Shown: positions 8,799-16,999 of the stretch, piece after piece | Numbering within the stretch: position 1 is the first letter of the stretch | Layout: each line of letters opens with the position of its first letter | From: Natrialba hulunbeirensis JCM 10989 | Lineage (GTDB): Archaea > Halobacteriota > Halobacteria > Halobacteriales > Natrialbaceae | Length of the DNA stretch: 64,000 nt | Direction: 5' to 3' | Assembly: GCF_000337575.1 (NCBI RefSeq) | Contig: NZ_AOIM01000017.1 | Coordinates: 38,883 to 102,882, forward strand | The notes under the pieces: generated by a model | What the model saw: only the letters and a program-made list of their open reading frames with translations | Told to the model about the DNA's origin: nothing | The model's database searches: none | Translations under genes and position numbers: made by a program

Positions 8799-9179
8799 TT
8801 ACTCGAGTGAGGCGATCGCTTCGATTTCGATGCCGACTCCCTTTGGGAGGGCGGCGACCTCGATAGCGCTGCGGGCCGGTGGCTCGTCGTCGAAGTAGCT
8901 GGCGTAGGTGTCGTTCATCGCGTCGAAGTCCTCGATGTCGTCGAGGAAGACGGTGACCTTGAGGATGTCCGCGGGGGTTGCGCCGGCTTCGTCGACGACG
9001 GCGACGAGGTTGTCGAGGGCCTGTTCGGCCTGGATGTCGATCGGTTCGTCGTCGAGGAGATCACCGTCGGGCGTCAGGGGGATCTGGCCGGCGGTAAACA
9101 GCAGGTCGTCGTTGGTTGCCGCCTGGCTGTACGCGCCGACTGCGGATGGCGCCTCGTCGGTGTCGATGATTCGCTTCAT
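8799..9179 (-). CDS. ridA: RidA family enamine/imine deaminase
   Basis: A 126-residue RidA (YjgF/YER057c) protein, a trimeric cytosolic enzyme that hydrolyses 2-aminoacrylate and related reactive imines made by PLP enzymes. Recognisable segments are the start RIIDTDEAP..GAYSQA, FTAGQIPLTPDG, and the C-terminal PPARSAIEVAALPKGVGIEIEA. The Arg of PPARSAIEV is the substrate-carboxylate ligand of active Rid proteins. Its neighbour 90 bp upstream on the same strand is threonine dehydratase, the classic source of the metabolites RidA removes, so the pairing makes functional sense. Confidence 0.95.
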   Translation of the reverse strand: MKRIIDTDEAPSAVGAYSQAATNDDLLFTAGQIPLTPDGDLLDDEPIDIQAEQALDNLVAVVDEAGATPADILKVTVFLDDIEDFDAMNDTYASYFDDEPPARSAIEVAALPKGVGIEIEAIASLE

Positions 9180-9268
9180 ACCCGCTACTGCTTCCCGATT
9201 GGTCTTAAATGCAGGCGAAACACGATCGATTGTCGAGAATCAGAGTGCGGGTATGCCTCGTGGGCCGG

Positions 9269-10480
9269 TCAGGCCAGAATATCGACTACGTACCCCTCTT
9301 CACGGAGTGACTCCAGAAACGCATCGACGTGGTCAGGGCCGCGCATCTCGAGTTCGATCTCGACTTCCGTATCGCTCATCTCGACCTCGCGCGAGGTGCG
9401 GTCGTGGTGAATCGCATAGATGTTGACCTGATACTCGGTGAAGATCTCGAGCAGTTTCTCGAGTGCCCCCGGGCGATCCTTGAGCACGGTTCTGATCTTC
9501 AGATAGCGGCCGGTCTCGACGAGACCGCGGACGATGATGTTGGTGAGCGTGTTGAGGTCGACGTTACCCCCAGAGAGGATCGGCACGATCGTCTCGCCCG
9601 CGTCATACTCGAAGTGCTCGAACAGGAGTGCAGCGAGTGGCACCGCACCAGCACCCTCGACCAGCGTCTTCGAGCGCTCGAGCAGGTAGACGATCGCGAC
9701 CGCGATTTCGGAGTCCGAGACCGTGACGACCTCGTCGACGTACTCCTGGATGTGGGCGAACGGCTTCTGCCCGACGCTCCGCGTCGCGATTCCGTCCGCG
9801 ATGGTGTCGACGCCGTCGAGCGAAATTCGCTCGCCCTTCTCGAGTGAGGTCGCCGCGCTCGAGGCACCCTCGGCCTGGACACCGATCACGCGCGTCTCGG
9901 GTCGCTTCTCCTTGATCGCCGCGGCAACGCCGCTGATGAGGCCGCCGCCGCCAATCGGGACGACGACGGTGTCGACGTCGGGGCAGTCCTCGAGGATTTC
10001 GAGGCCGATCGTCCCCTGGCCGGCCATCACGTACTCGTCGTCGAAGGCGTGGACATACGTGCGGTCTTCCGTCTCCTCGAGTTCGTGTGCGCGCTGGGCG
10101 GCCTCGTTGTAGTCCGTCCCGTCGAGGACGACCTCCGCGCCGTAGTTGCGGGTCGCCTTGACCTTCGAGATGGGCGCGTGTTCGGGCATGACGATCGTCG
10201 AGTCGACGCCCGAGCGCGTGGCTGCGAGGGCGACGCCCTGGGCGTGGTTCCCCGCGCTTGCGGTGACGACTCCTGCGTCTTTTTCCGCTTCAGAGAGCGT
10301 CGCAACGCGGTTCGTCGCACCGCGAATCTTGAACGAACCCGTCCGCTGGAAGGTCTCGAGTTTGAGGTGGACATCGGCGTCGGTCATCGACGAATAGGTG
10401 TGTGAATATTCGAGCGGGGTGTGTCTGGATGTTGCGCGTACCCGGTCTTGGGCTTCGAGAACGTCAGCAAGTTCGATCAT
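9269..10480 (-). CDS. ilvA: Threonine dehydratase with C-terminal ACT domain
   Basis: A 403-residue PLP enzyme converting threonine to 2-oxobutanoate and ammonia. Lys51 in GSFKIRGA is the PLP Schiff-base residue; ASAGNHAQG and the glycine-rich phosphate cup PIGGGGLISG are present. The last ~80 residues (RTVLKDRPGALEKLLEIF onward) form an ACT-type regulatory domain. The start at 10480 (MIELADVLEAQDRV) matches the family and has a TATA-like TTACAATATC about 25 bp upstream. An upstream extension lacks similarity. It could be biosynthetic (isoleucine) or catabolic; the single ACT domain and adjacent ridA leave both open. Confidence 0.93.
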   Translation of the reverse strand: MIELADVLEAQDRVRATSRHTPLEYSHTYSSMTDADVHLKLETFQRTGSFKIRGATNRVATLSEAEKDAGVVTASAGNHAQGVALAATRSGVDSTIVMPEHAPISKVKATRNYGAEVVLDGTDYNEAAQRAHELEETEDRTYVHAFDDEYVMAGQGTIGLEILEDCPDVDTVVVPIGGGGLISGVAAAIKEKRPETRVIGVQAEGASSAATSLEKGERISLDGVDTIADGIATRSVGQKPFAHIQEYVDEVVTVSDSEIAVAIVYLLERSKTLVEGAGAVPLAALLFEHFEYDAGETIVPILSGGNVDLNTLTNIIVRGLVETGRYLKIRTVLKDRPGALEKLLEIFTEYQVNIYAIHHDRTSREVEMSDTEVEIELEMRGPDHVDAFLESLREEGYVVDILA

Positions 10481-11127
10481 ATGCGTGCCTATTCGGCAGA
10501 TATTGTAAGACTGTCGGGGACGATCGAGCGGGCGGCGCCCCCCCCCCACTACCCCGACAGGAACAGGAACGTGCTGCCAGCGGCAACACGACAGGGATAC
10601 AGGGAATGCACGGCGTGTGACGTGCGAGTGTAGACGGGCACGCAGACACCATAAAACCCACCCCTCCAGAGTGAAAGTGAAATCGCAAGCAGGCACCGGG
10701 TTCGAACCGTCGTCAGACGCCCGGCGGACGGCTGTCATTCGTCAGTCGAACGCCGACATCGTGTGCCTCGATATAGTCATGAATACTGCCCTGGAAGGGT
10801 GGCGCTCGGGGCCACTCGAGTGCCGACCCGATGCCAGGTTGATCGGGGTTGCCGATGTCGGTCTGGGCCGGCGGTTGCCTGCCCGCGTCTACTGGACGGT
10901 TGTGGCTGTCCGTGCCCGAGCACACGGTCCCGCCGTTCCCATATCCGACTCCGCGTTTACATTCGAATCCACGTTCACATCCATACTCGTGAGCCACGGA
11001 ACACGGACACGAACGGAAAGTCCGTGCTCAACGTCTTCGTGCCGGTCGAGTCGTTCGGAACTCGAGTCATCCACACGGACCGTCAAAACGAAAAAAGCGA
11101 CGAAGCTGTTCGCACTACGGCGTGGCG
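10481..11127. other. 647-bp spacer without a supported gene
   Basis: Open frames exist on both strands but none has haloarchaeal protein composition or a recognisable family. The spacer contains an inverted repeat TGTCGGGG/CCCCGACA (10512-10559) enclosing a run of ten C, two ACTCGAGT octamers (near 10817 and 11058), and a T-arm-like GGGTTCGAACC near 10699 that does not fold into a tRNA. Confidence 0.5.
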
Positions 11128-12276
11128 TTATCGCTCCGCAATCGGCACAAACTCCTGATCCTCCGGACCCGTATACCGGGCGCGCGGTCGAATCAGGCGA
11201 TTATCATCCTGGTACTCGAGTACGTGTGCGATCCAGCCACCGGCGCGACTCATGGCGAAGATTGGGGTGTACATATCGATCGGGATGCCGAGCTGGTAGT
11301 AGACCGAGCCGGAGTAGAAGTCGACGTTCGGGGCGATGCCCTTCTCGACGAGACCCTTCTCCTCGGAGAGGTACTGTTCGATAGTGGTGGTGTAGTTGTA
11401 CCACTTGTCGTCGCCGTTTTCGGCGAGTTCCTTGCTCCGTTCTTCGAGAATCTTCGCGCGGGGGTCTTTGACGTTGTAGACGCGGTGGCCGAAGCCGGGG
11501 ATGCGCCGGCCTTCGTCGGTGGCCTGTTCGACCCACTCGCGGTGGTCGAGGTCACTCTCGTCGATTTCGATCAGGACTTCCATGACGTCCTGATTGGCGC
11601 CGCCGTGGAGCGGGCCGGAGAGTGCGCTAATGCCGCCGGTAACGGCGCTGTAGATGTCTGCCATCGTGGATCCGATGACCATCGAGGTGAACGTGGAGGC
11701 GTTCAGGCCGTGGTCGGCGTGGAGGATGAGCGCCTGGTCGAACGTTTCGGCGGCGATGTCGTCTGGTTGCTCGCCGGTGAGCATGTAGAGGAAGTTCGCG
11801 GCAAGCCCCAGATCGGGATCGGGATCGACCGGCTCCTCATCGAGTCGGTAGCGCTCGAAGGCGGCGAGTGCGGTCGGTATCTTGGCGGTGATTCGCCGGC
11901 CCTTGCGAAGCGTCGCATCGAGGTTTTCGGGGTCAGCGTCGGTCTCGGGTTCGGTTGCCGAGAACATCGAGACAGCGGTCCGAAGGGCAGCCATGGGCTG
12001 CTCGTCGGCGTCGGCGAGACGCTCCATCGTCGCGAGCACGTCGTCGCTGACGGTGCGTTCCTCGGTGAGTGCCTCGGTAAACGACGCGAGTTCGTCTTCG
12101 GAAGGAAGGTGGCCGTTCCAGAGGAGATAGAGGACTTCCTCGTAGCTCGCGCCACGGGCGAGGTCCTCGATCGCGTAGCCACGGTAGATCAACCGTCCCG
12201 CGTCACCATCGATCGAGCTGAGGTCTGACTCTGCGACCAGGACGCCCTCAAGCCCTTTTTTAAGGTCGTCTGCCAT
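11128..12276 (-). CDS. Citrate synthase
   Basis: A 382-residue citrate synthase that condenses oxaloacetate and acetyl-CoA at the entry of the TCA cycle. The catalytic triad region is complete: His224 in GPLHGGANQ, His264 in GFGHRVYNVKDPR, and the Asp in APNVDFYSG. HADHGLNAST (186-195) is also conserved. The start at 12276 (MADDLKKGLEG) follows a TATA-like ACAATACTTT about 30 bp upstream. The length fits the archaeal short form. 2-methylcitrate synthase is a related alternative but the overall sequence fits the main archaeal enzyme. Confidence 0.96.
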   Translation of the reverse strand: MADDLKKGLEGVLVAESDLSSIDGDAGRLIYRGYAIEDLARGASYEEVLYLLWNGHLPSEDELASFTEALTEERTVSDDVLATMERLADADEQPMAALRTAVSMFSATEPETDADPENLDATLRKGRRITAKIPTALAAFERYRLDEEPVDPDPDLGLAANFLYMLTGEQPDDIAAETFDQALILHADHGLNASTFTSMVIGSTMADIYSAVTGGISALSGPLHGGANQDVMEVLIEIDESDLDHREWVEQATDEGRRIPGFGHRVYNVKDPRAKILEERSKELAENGDDKWYNYTTTIEQYLSEEKGLVEKGIAPNVDFYSGSVYYQLGIPIDMYTPIFAMSRAGGWIAHVLEYQDDNRLIRPRARYTGPEDQEFVPIAER

Positions 12277-12397
12277 ACCGTGGAATTTCAGTCGCCGATG
12301 GAAAAGTATTGTCGTTTTCTCGCCGTGATCTGTCAACAGACGGGAGTCGGTTCCTGGCCGCAGATTTCTGGCAGTGAAACGTGCTCACAAAGCGCAC

Positions 12398-12775
12398 TTA
12401 GGAATCTATCTGTTCGACGAGTTCGACAACGTAGCCGTCGGGATCCTCGACGAACGCAACCCGGCAGCCGATATCCGCCATCGTCGTCGGCTCCATCTCG
12501 ACGGGTGGGTCTACCTGAGCTACCAGTCGGTCGAAGACCTCGTCGGTACTCTCGATGCCGACGGCAACGTGAGCCATCGTGCCGGGATCAATCTCGGGAC
12601 CGCCAGCCGAATCGTACTTGAACTGGAACTCCGCGTTCTCGCCGCCGATGTAGACGTTTTCGACGCCGTCGTCCGTCTCGAACGACCAGTTCTCCGTCAG
12701 TCCGAGCGCGTCGACGTAGAAGGCTCGCGTCTGCTCGAGATCCGATACCCAGAGTGCCGTGTGAATAACGTCCAT
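12398..12775 (-). CDS. VOC-family protein (glyoxalase I-like)
   Basis: A 125-residue protein with the paired beta-alpha-beta-beta-beta modules of the vicinal-oxygen-chelate superfamily: the start MDVIHTALWVSDLEQTRAFY with metal-ligand His5, FQFKYD in the first module, HVAVGIEST opening the second, and FVEDPDGYVVELVEQ near the end, where the Glu is the usual last metal ligand. Lactoylglutathione lyase-like activity is the standard annotation, but haloarchaea generally lack glutathione, so the true substrate is unknown. Confidence 0.85.
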   Translation of the reverse strand: MDVIHTALWVSDLEQTRAFYVDALGLTENWSFETDDGVENVYIGGENAEFQFKYDSAGGPEIDPGTMAHVAVGIESTDEVFDRLVAQVDPPVEMEPTTMADIGCRVAFVEDPDGYVVELVEQIDS

Positions 12776-12996
12776 GCTACCAGTGAGACGGACTGTTGTA
12801 AGTCAGTTCCGGCGCGAGGGCAGACAGACGCGGCCGTATCGGTCGAGGAGGAGAATATCGTTCGGTCGCCGTCTGGGGTCTCATCGAGGCGGGCCACACA
12901 TTCGAACCCGTTCGCTCGTTCACATGAGCATCGGCGATTCTCGCGACGATGGAATGAGCCTGCGGCTTACCAGCACAGCCACCCGAATCACAGACG

Positions 12997-13116
12997 ATGG
13001 AAATCAGTGAATTCCTCGACGGAGAGGTGTTAACTGGAACGCACGCAGCAATCATCTTCGCGCTGTGGCTCGGTCTTGTGACAGTCAGCGCATTCGTCCT
13101 CACGTTCGTCGTGTGA
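12997..13116 (+). CDS. Single-span microprotein (39 aa)
   Basis: ATG 12997 to TGA 13116 gives 39 residues: an acidic N-terminus (MEISEFLDGEV), then one strongly hydrophobic segment (AAIIFALWLGLVTVSAFVL) ending FVV. It looks like a small one-helix membrane protein. It is divergent from the VOC gene. No family is recognised; support is from composition and topology only. Confidence 0.5.
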   Translation: MEISEFLDGEVLTGTHAAIIFALWLGLVTVSAFVLTFVV

Positions 13117-13257
13117 CTCCCGCGGACTCCACCGACGTGCCACGGATCAGCGATCCAGGTGACAGTTTGGTAGTAAAACAACCACAGCGACCGAGACCCT
13201 GGCCCAGGAACAAGAACCGGAACCGGAACAGGAACACAGCGATACTGCCGGCGACCG

Positions 13258-13623
13258 CTACAACTGCTGGCCGAGTTTCTCGCGACTGATGTGCACACCA
13301 GTCGGCGTGATAATCATCTGATCCTCGCCCTTGCGGACGATGTCGCCGTCGACCTCCTGGGCGACCTGCCGGAGTTCGTCGACGATATGCTCGACAGTGC
13401 TATCTTCGGTTCGGAGCCGAGTGATATCCGCGATGACGATGTCGCCATCGTAGACGGCGTCTTTGATGTCGATCGCGTCCGCCTGACTGCCGACTTCCGC
13501 GATGTGTACCTGCATCGCCGCCGCGTCGGCCGAACTCGCCGAAACGTCGTCGAGATTCAGTTCGACGTAGTCCTCGGCAGTCCGCGACTGGTTGCCGCCG
13601 AGAATCTTACTCATCAGTCCCAT
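13258..13623 (-). CDS. sepF: Cell division protein SepF
   Basis: A 121-residue SepF, the archaeal membrane anchor that links FtsZ to the cell membrane at mid-cell. The N-terminus MGLMSKILGG is the short amphipathic membrane-targeting helix of the family. An acidic linker (YVELNLDDV) follows, then the compact SepF domain (VYDGDIVIADITRLR, ELRQVAQEVDGDIV, DQMIITPTGVHI). The start at 13623 is set by that helix. The gene is monocistronic here, away from ftsZ. Length and sequence fit the haloarchaeal orthologues. Confidence 0.93.
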   Translation of the reverse strand: MGLMSKILGGNQSRTAEDYVELNLDDVSASSADAAAMQVHIAEVGSQADAIDIKDAVYDGDIVIADITRLRTEDSTVEHIVDELRQVAQEVDGDIVRKGEDQMIITPTGVHISREKLGQQL

Positions 13624-13794
13624 TGCCGTTACCCCCCGGGGCCGCCAGTATAGTTCTTACGTCAGACGGACACTCCATCGATCGAGACTGTCGGACAACT
13701 GTCTCGTCTGCTGGTGTCGTTACACTACGCGATGACACCGGAGTTCCCTGCCTAAACTCCCACACCAGTCGCCCACGCATTGGCCGCTACCTCC

Positions 13795-13803
13795 ATATTT
13801 TTT
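13795..13803 (+). promoter_or_regulatory. TATA box of the DUF1028 gene
   Basis: The T-rich ATATTTTTT lies about 30 bp before ATG 13829. This supports that start over the upstream in-frame ATG at 13802, which would overlap the box. Confidence 0.5.
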
Positions 13804-13828
13804 GACTCTCAGTCCGTCACCTCAGCCG

Positions 13829-14590
13829 ATGACCTTCAGCATCTGCGTCCACGAATCCTACACCACCCCCGATGGCGAAGCACACGAGCGCTTCGGCGTC
13901 GCCGTCACAACCCGCCTCCCCGGCGTCGGCACTCTCTGTCCGTTCGTCAGCGAAAACGGTGCCGTCGCCACCCAGAGCCTCGTCAATATCGACCTCGGCC
14001 GCACCGGAATCGAATATATCGACGACGGTCTCGGCGTCGGCGACGCACTCGAGTCCCTCCTCAACGCGGACGAGGGGGCACCCCAGCGCCAACTCCACGG
14101 CGTCGACGCCGAGGAGACGTTCGCCTTCTCGGGCGCGGAGTGTGGCGACTGGTTCGGCCATCAGGAGGGAGCGCACTTCACGGTCGCTGGGAATCTGCTC
14201 ACCGGCGAAGCAGTGATCGAAGAGACGGCCGCAATGTATGCGGATGCAGCGGTACACGAGACGACGGACGAGACGGACGGAAGTCCGCGCGAGGGCGACG
14301 GCCCCGCTCCGCTCGCGGAGCGACTGATCGACGCGCTGGCGGCGGGTCACGAGCAGGGCGGCGACAAGCGCGAGGGGCTGACGGTCCAGAGCGCGGCTGT
14401 GGTCGTCGAATCGACGGAGTCCCACGATGTGACGAAGCCGTACAACGACTTGCGCGTGGACGCGACCGAGACACCGATCGCGGACTTGCAGGAGACCTAC
14501 GAGCTCGCGGTGGACGGCTACGAAGCCACACTCGAGCGGTATGCGGAGGCGTACGAACAGGATTCGCTCGACGAAGCCGCGGAGAGCTGA
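13829..14590 (+). CDS. DUF1028 family protein (Ntn-hydrolase-like fold)
   Basis: A 253-residue protein starting MTFSICVHESY. The family hallmarks are visible: FGVAVTTRLPGVGTLCPFV, GAVATQSLVN, the run DALESLLNADEGAPQRQLHGVD, and AGNLLTGEAVIE followed by ERLIDALAAG. DUF1028 proteins adopt an Ntn-hydrolase-like fold and have been linked to peptide or cysteine metabolism, but no activity is established. The adjacent gene downstream is unrelated mobile-element debris. An upstream ATG at 13802 is rejected because it sits inside the promoter. Confidence 0.88.
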   Translation: MTFSICVHESYTTPDGEAHERFGVAVTTRLPGVGTLCPFVSENGAVATQSLVNIDLGRTGIEYIDDGLGVGDALESLLNADEGAPQRQLHGVDAEETFAFSGAECGDWFGHQEGAHFTVAGNLLTGEAVIEETAAMYADAAVHETTDETDGSPREGDGPAPLAERLIDALAAGHEQGGDKREGLTVQSAAVVVESTESHDVTKPYNDLRVDATETPIADLQETYELAVDGYEATLERYAEAYEQDSLDEAAES

Positions 14591-14635
14591 ATGAGAGCCG
14601 GACAGAGACCTCAGTAGTTGAAAGTGATTATATTG

Positions 14636-14925
14636 TGACCTCCTCCTCGCCGTAAACGGAGAGGGATCGACGATTCCTCAGGCAGTCGGGCTGTGCCCGA
14701 CGACGGCAAGGCTTCCCACGAGCCGAGGCCCGCTGCGGTGGGAACTTACGTTTGCATACCGACGGGGTGCTGGCGTTCACGAGAACGAAGTTCTCGTGCA
14801 GCCTCTTGGAGAGCAACGCTCTCCAATGGTCGGCGAATCGAAGATTCGCCTCGACATCAGAAATCACTGATTTCTGAGGATGTTGTGAACGACGGGATTC
14901 TCTCGCCTCAAGAAGATAGATGACG
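14636..14925 (-). mobile_element. Decayed 3' end of a TnpB (IS200/IS605-type) element
   Basis: On the minus strand this stretch parallels the 3' end of the intact TnpB element at 41.6 kb. Both have a hairpin with TCAGAA at its base followed by CCTC, then a stretch ending in TCGTGG(A)AAG, and both finish GGAGG(A/G)(A/G)GTCAC, the right-end cleavage context. No catalytic TnpB motif survives; only a 79-codon frame remains. Four regular hairpins lie at 14778-14877. The left end is not identifiable. It is probably a remnant of an insertion that has lost its transposase and most of its nuclease gene. Confidence 0.55.
14778..14877 (-). ncRNA. Array of four short tri-loop hairpins (possible omega-RNA remnant)
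   Basis: Four perfect inverted repeats follow one another: 14778-14798 (9-bp stem, loop GAA), 14806-14826 (9-bp, AAC), 14832-14850 (8-bp, GAA) and 14857-14877 (9-bp, ACT), spaced 5-7 nt. They sit where the 3' overlapping guide RNA (omega-RNA/sotRNA) of TnpB elements is encoded. Transcription is inferred only. Confidence 0.4.
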
Positions 14926-14937
14926 GTACTGATGAAT

Positions 14938-15000
14938 CACAACAAGTGGAAGATCCAGTACCTTATCCCGACCCATGCCATATAATACCACAACAAGTGG
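14938..15000 (+). repeat. Direct repeat CACAACAAGTGG, two copies
   Basis: Identical 12-mers at 14938-14949 and 14989-15000 flank the TATA box of the GvpH-like gene and have 51-bp periodicity. They could be operator half-sites or a small duplication. Confidence 0.7.
14978..14990 (+). promoter_or_regulatory. TATA box of the GvpH-like gene
   Basis: CCATATAATACC is centred about 26 bp before ATG 15010, the spacing for a leaderless transcript. That supports this start over the ATG at 14975, which lies at the box itself. Confidence 0.6.
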
Positions 15001-15009
15001 TGGACATTC

Positions 15010-15561
15010 ATGGGAAATGAAGACAAAAACGACCGAGAAACCAGCAAATCATCGAAGTCTGATAGTCCACGAGAGGAAAACTCGCTTGGAGCCGCTCTTG
15101 AAGCCACTCTGCAATCTGGGTTGCGGTCGGTGGCCGATGGATTACGGAAGGCAGTTAAAGGGGACACAAGTGGGACAACGCCCTCCAGAACACCGTCTCA
15201 ACCACATCCGTCCGCTGATAGAAGGCAAACGAAGCAGAATCGGCGTGCAGACACCGTGAAGCGCAAGCGGAAGAAGCGGACGCACGAATCGAAATCTGAA
15301 GAGTGCTTACTCGACACTCGCTTCACCGACGACCAGTTCATCGTCACTGCAGATCTGTTTGGTGCCAGTTTAGACGACATTACGGTTGGTGTCAACCCGA
15401 GAACAAACGAACTCGTCATCGAGAAGACTGGAACTGTTGTTGGACGAGTTGACATTCCGTGGGCCTCGCCCGAAATGCAGAACGCGTGGTTCAAGAACGG
15501 CATCCTTGAAGTTCACATGAAATCGGACGATTCCGAACCGCTCACCAACTCACCATCCTAA
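15010..15561 (+). CDS. GvpH-like small heat-shock (Hsp20) domain protein, orphan
   Basis: A 183-residue protein. Residues 1-60 are polar and Ser/Lys-rich with a short helix (LGAALEATLQSGLRSVADGL). A basic patch (VKRKRKKR) precedes a C-terminal alpha-crystallin-like domain (LDTRFTDDQFIVTADLFGASLDDITVGV onward, then WFKNGILEVHMKSD). That order matches haloarchaeal GvpH, an Hsp20-type helper of gas vesicle assembly. No other gvp gene is nearby, so it is either a detached gas-vesicle gene or a stand-alone small heat-shock protein. The G+C content is visibly lower than in neighbouring genes and it abuts a TnpB remnant, suggesting transfer. Confidence 0.7.
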   Translation: MGNEDKNDRETSKSSKSDSPREENSLGAALEATLQSGLRSVADGLRKAVKGDTSGTTPSRTPSQPHPSADRRQTKQNRRADTVKRKRKKRTHESKSEECLLDTRFTDDQFIVTADLFGASLDDITVGVNPRTNELVIEKTGTVVGRVDIPWASPEMQNAWFKNGILEVHMKSDDSEPLTNSPS

Positions 15562-15580
15562 ATGATCAATTTTTAAATCA
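15562..15580 (+). terminator. T-rich archaeal terminator after the GvpH-like gene
   Basis: A run of five T (CAATTTTTAAATC) directly follows the stop codon in an AT-rich context, the usual archaeal intrinsic termination signal. The 200 bp beyond it are AT-rich and hold no supported gene. Confidence 0.4.
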
Positions 15581-15776
15581 CGTTATTGATTCGGGTAATA
15601 GTCTGTGAGTTGCTGGTTAACCGTCTTCCCTCCATCTGAACTGAGCGGGCGACGCCCTTCGTTAATTGACTCCGGCCGAGTCCGAGTGTCACATTCGTGC
15701 GCTGTATGCAGCACAATTTCGAAAGCCGACTACCGTTTGAGAATTTCAACAAGTCCGTCTGAGAGTGTGAACTACG

Positions 15777-16256
15777 TTACGCCGTAAATTCGTACAATTC
15801 GTCGCCGACGTGGTGCAACGAATCGACGACCTTCCCCTCGTTTCCGGCCATCTCCGAGCCCTCGACGCGAGCGCGGCCGATCGCCAGCACCTTGCCGTGG
15901 GACTCCTCCGCGATAACGACCAGATCGTCCGGCGAAATGTCCCCAGTTGCCTCGGTGATCCCCGGCCGCATCACGTCCGCCCCATCGCTGACGAACGAAA
16001 TCGCACCGGCGTCGACCGTCACCAGTCGCTGTTCGGGTTCGTAGGCGTTCGCACCACGAACCGTCAGAAACGGCACCTCGTCGAAGAACGCAACCTGTGG
16101 CTCGCCATCGATCAGAATAACCTCGCGGTCCGCGTCCTCGAACTCGACGCGCTCGTACGTATCGCCGTCCGGCGTCACACCGAGCTTCTCTGAGAGATCG
16201 GACTCGAGTGCCGAGACGTCGTCGCTGCGAAGGTGGTGGCGAGATTTGACTTCCAT
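15777..16256 (-). CDS. PUA-domain RNA-binding protein
   Basis: A 159-residue protein of the archaeal MCT-1/PUA type. The start at 16256 (MEVKSRHHLRSDDV) fits the family's basic N-terminus; the ATG at 16280 is less likely. Residues ~1-75 form the pre-PUA domain (HHLRSDDVSALESDLSEKLG, VILIDGEPQVAFF). Residues ~80-155 are the PUA domain (VTVDAGAISFVSDGADVMRPGI, DLVVIAEESHGKVLAIGRA). It is expected to bind structured RNA in translation or tRNA/rRNA maturation; the exact target is unknown. Confidence 0.88.
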   Translation of the reverse strand: MEVKSRHHLRSDDVSALESDLSEKLGVTPDGDTYERVEFEDADREVILIDGEPQVAFFDEVPFLTVRGANAYEPEQRLVTVDAGAISFVSDGADVMRPGITEATGDISPDDLVVIAEESHGKVLAIGRARVEGSEMAGNEGKVVDSLHHVGDELYEFTA

Positions 16257-16390
16257 ACCGGTGCTACCGCACGAACCCATTTAATAGAATAGATTTCTCG
16301 TGGCCTGCGGACGACGAGAGACAGTGCCCGAACACAGATCCCTGCGAGTTGGCGATGCATAATCATGGTCTCGTCCGGTGTACGGCAGCT

Positions 16391-16999
16391 ATGATCGACT
16401 CGCTCGGCGGCGAGGGGACGGACCGAATGGAGGGGTTGAGCGACGGGTTGTTCGCGATCGTGTTGACGTTGCTGGTGTTGCAGTTCGAGGTACCGGACGT
16501 CTCCGCGGGGGAATTGCCGGGAGCGATCGCGGATCAGGAGACACTGCTGTTCAGTTACCTGCTGAGCTACCTGGTAGTCGGCGTTTACTGGATCGTACAC
16601 CACAATCTCTTTCGGAATATCGTCGACCACGATCGGATACTGCTGTGGCTGAACCTCCTGTTCTTGCTCTCGATTTCGTTTCTGCCGTATCCGACGGAGA
16701 TCATGGGACTGTACGGAACGCAGTTCGCCTGGGTGCTGTATGCGACCAACATTATTCTGGTCGGGACGTTTCTGACGCTCGTCTGGAGCTACGCCGCACG
16801 GTCTGGCTTCGTTGCGGACGAGATCGACGACTGGACAGCCCGGTTGGTGACGGTTCGCGGACTGATCGCCCCCGCCGTCTTCGTGCTCTCGATTGGCGTG
16901 TCGCTTGTCAACATTTCGATCGCGTTCTTCGTTCCGATACTGATTGCGCCGTTGCAGTGGCTCTGGGTGTGGTACTATCGAGCCAACCGGTCCGATTGA
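16391..16999 (+). CDS. TMEM175-like (DUF1211) membrane protein, putative K+ channel
   Basis: A 202-residue protein with about six membrane helices. The first helix carries RMEGLSDGLFAIVLTLLVL, equivalent to the RxxxFSD filter motif of TMEM175-family potassium channels, with Leu replacing the usual Phe before Ser-Asp. Further family features are YWIVHHNLFRNIVDHDRILLW and the LLFLLSISFLPYP segment. I chose ATG 16391 because the motif begins 12 residues later; ATG 16349 in the same frame is possible. Ion-conducting function is inferred from family only. Confidence 0.85.
   Translation: MIDSLGGEGTDRMEGLSDGLFAIVLTLLVLQFEVPDVSAGELPGAIADQETLLFSYLLSYLVVGVYWIVHHNLFRNIVDHDRILLWLNLLFLLSISFLPYPTEIMGLYGTQFAWVLYATNIILVGTFLTLVWSYAARSGFVADEIDDWTARLVTVRGLIAPAVFVLSIGVSLVNISIAFFVPILIAPLQWLWVWYYRANRSD

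Noticed and set aside
10690..10720. Possible tRNA (GGGTTCGAACC T-loop-like sequence)
   Set aside because: The T-stem does not pair over 5 bp and no acceptor or anticodon stem can be formed around it.
10617..11384. Open frames on both strands in the ilvA-citrate synthase spacer (including 10713-10997 minus)
   Set aside because: Their composition (Arg/Ser/Thr/Cys-rich) is unlike haloarchaeal proteins and the plus-strand one overlaps the citrate synthase gene.
14778..14877. CRISPR array interpretation of the repeated hairpins at 14.8 kb
   Set aside because: The stems differ from one another, and the spacing is only 5-7 nt with no spacer-like segments and no cas genes.
15605..15787. 60-codon frame and fragments in the AT-rich spacer after the GvpH-like gene
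   Set aside because: No family recognised and the frame overlaps the PUA gene; it may be decayed foreign DNA but this cannot be supported.
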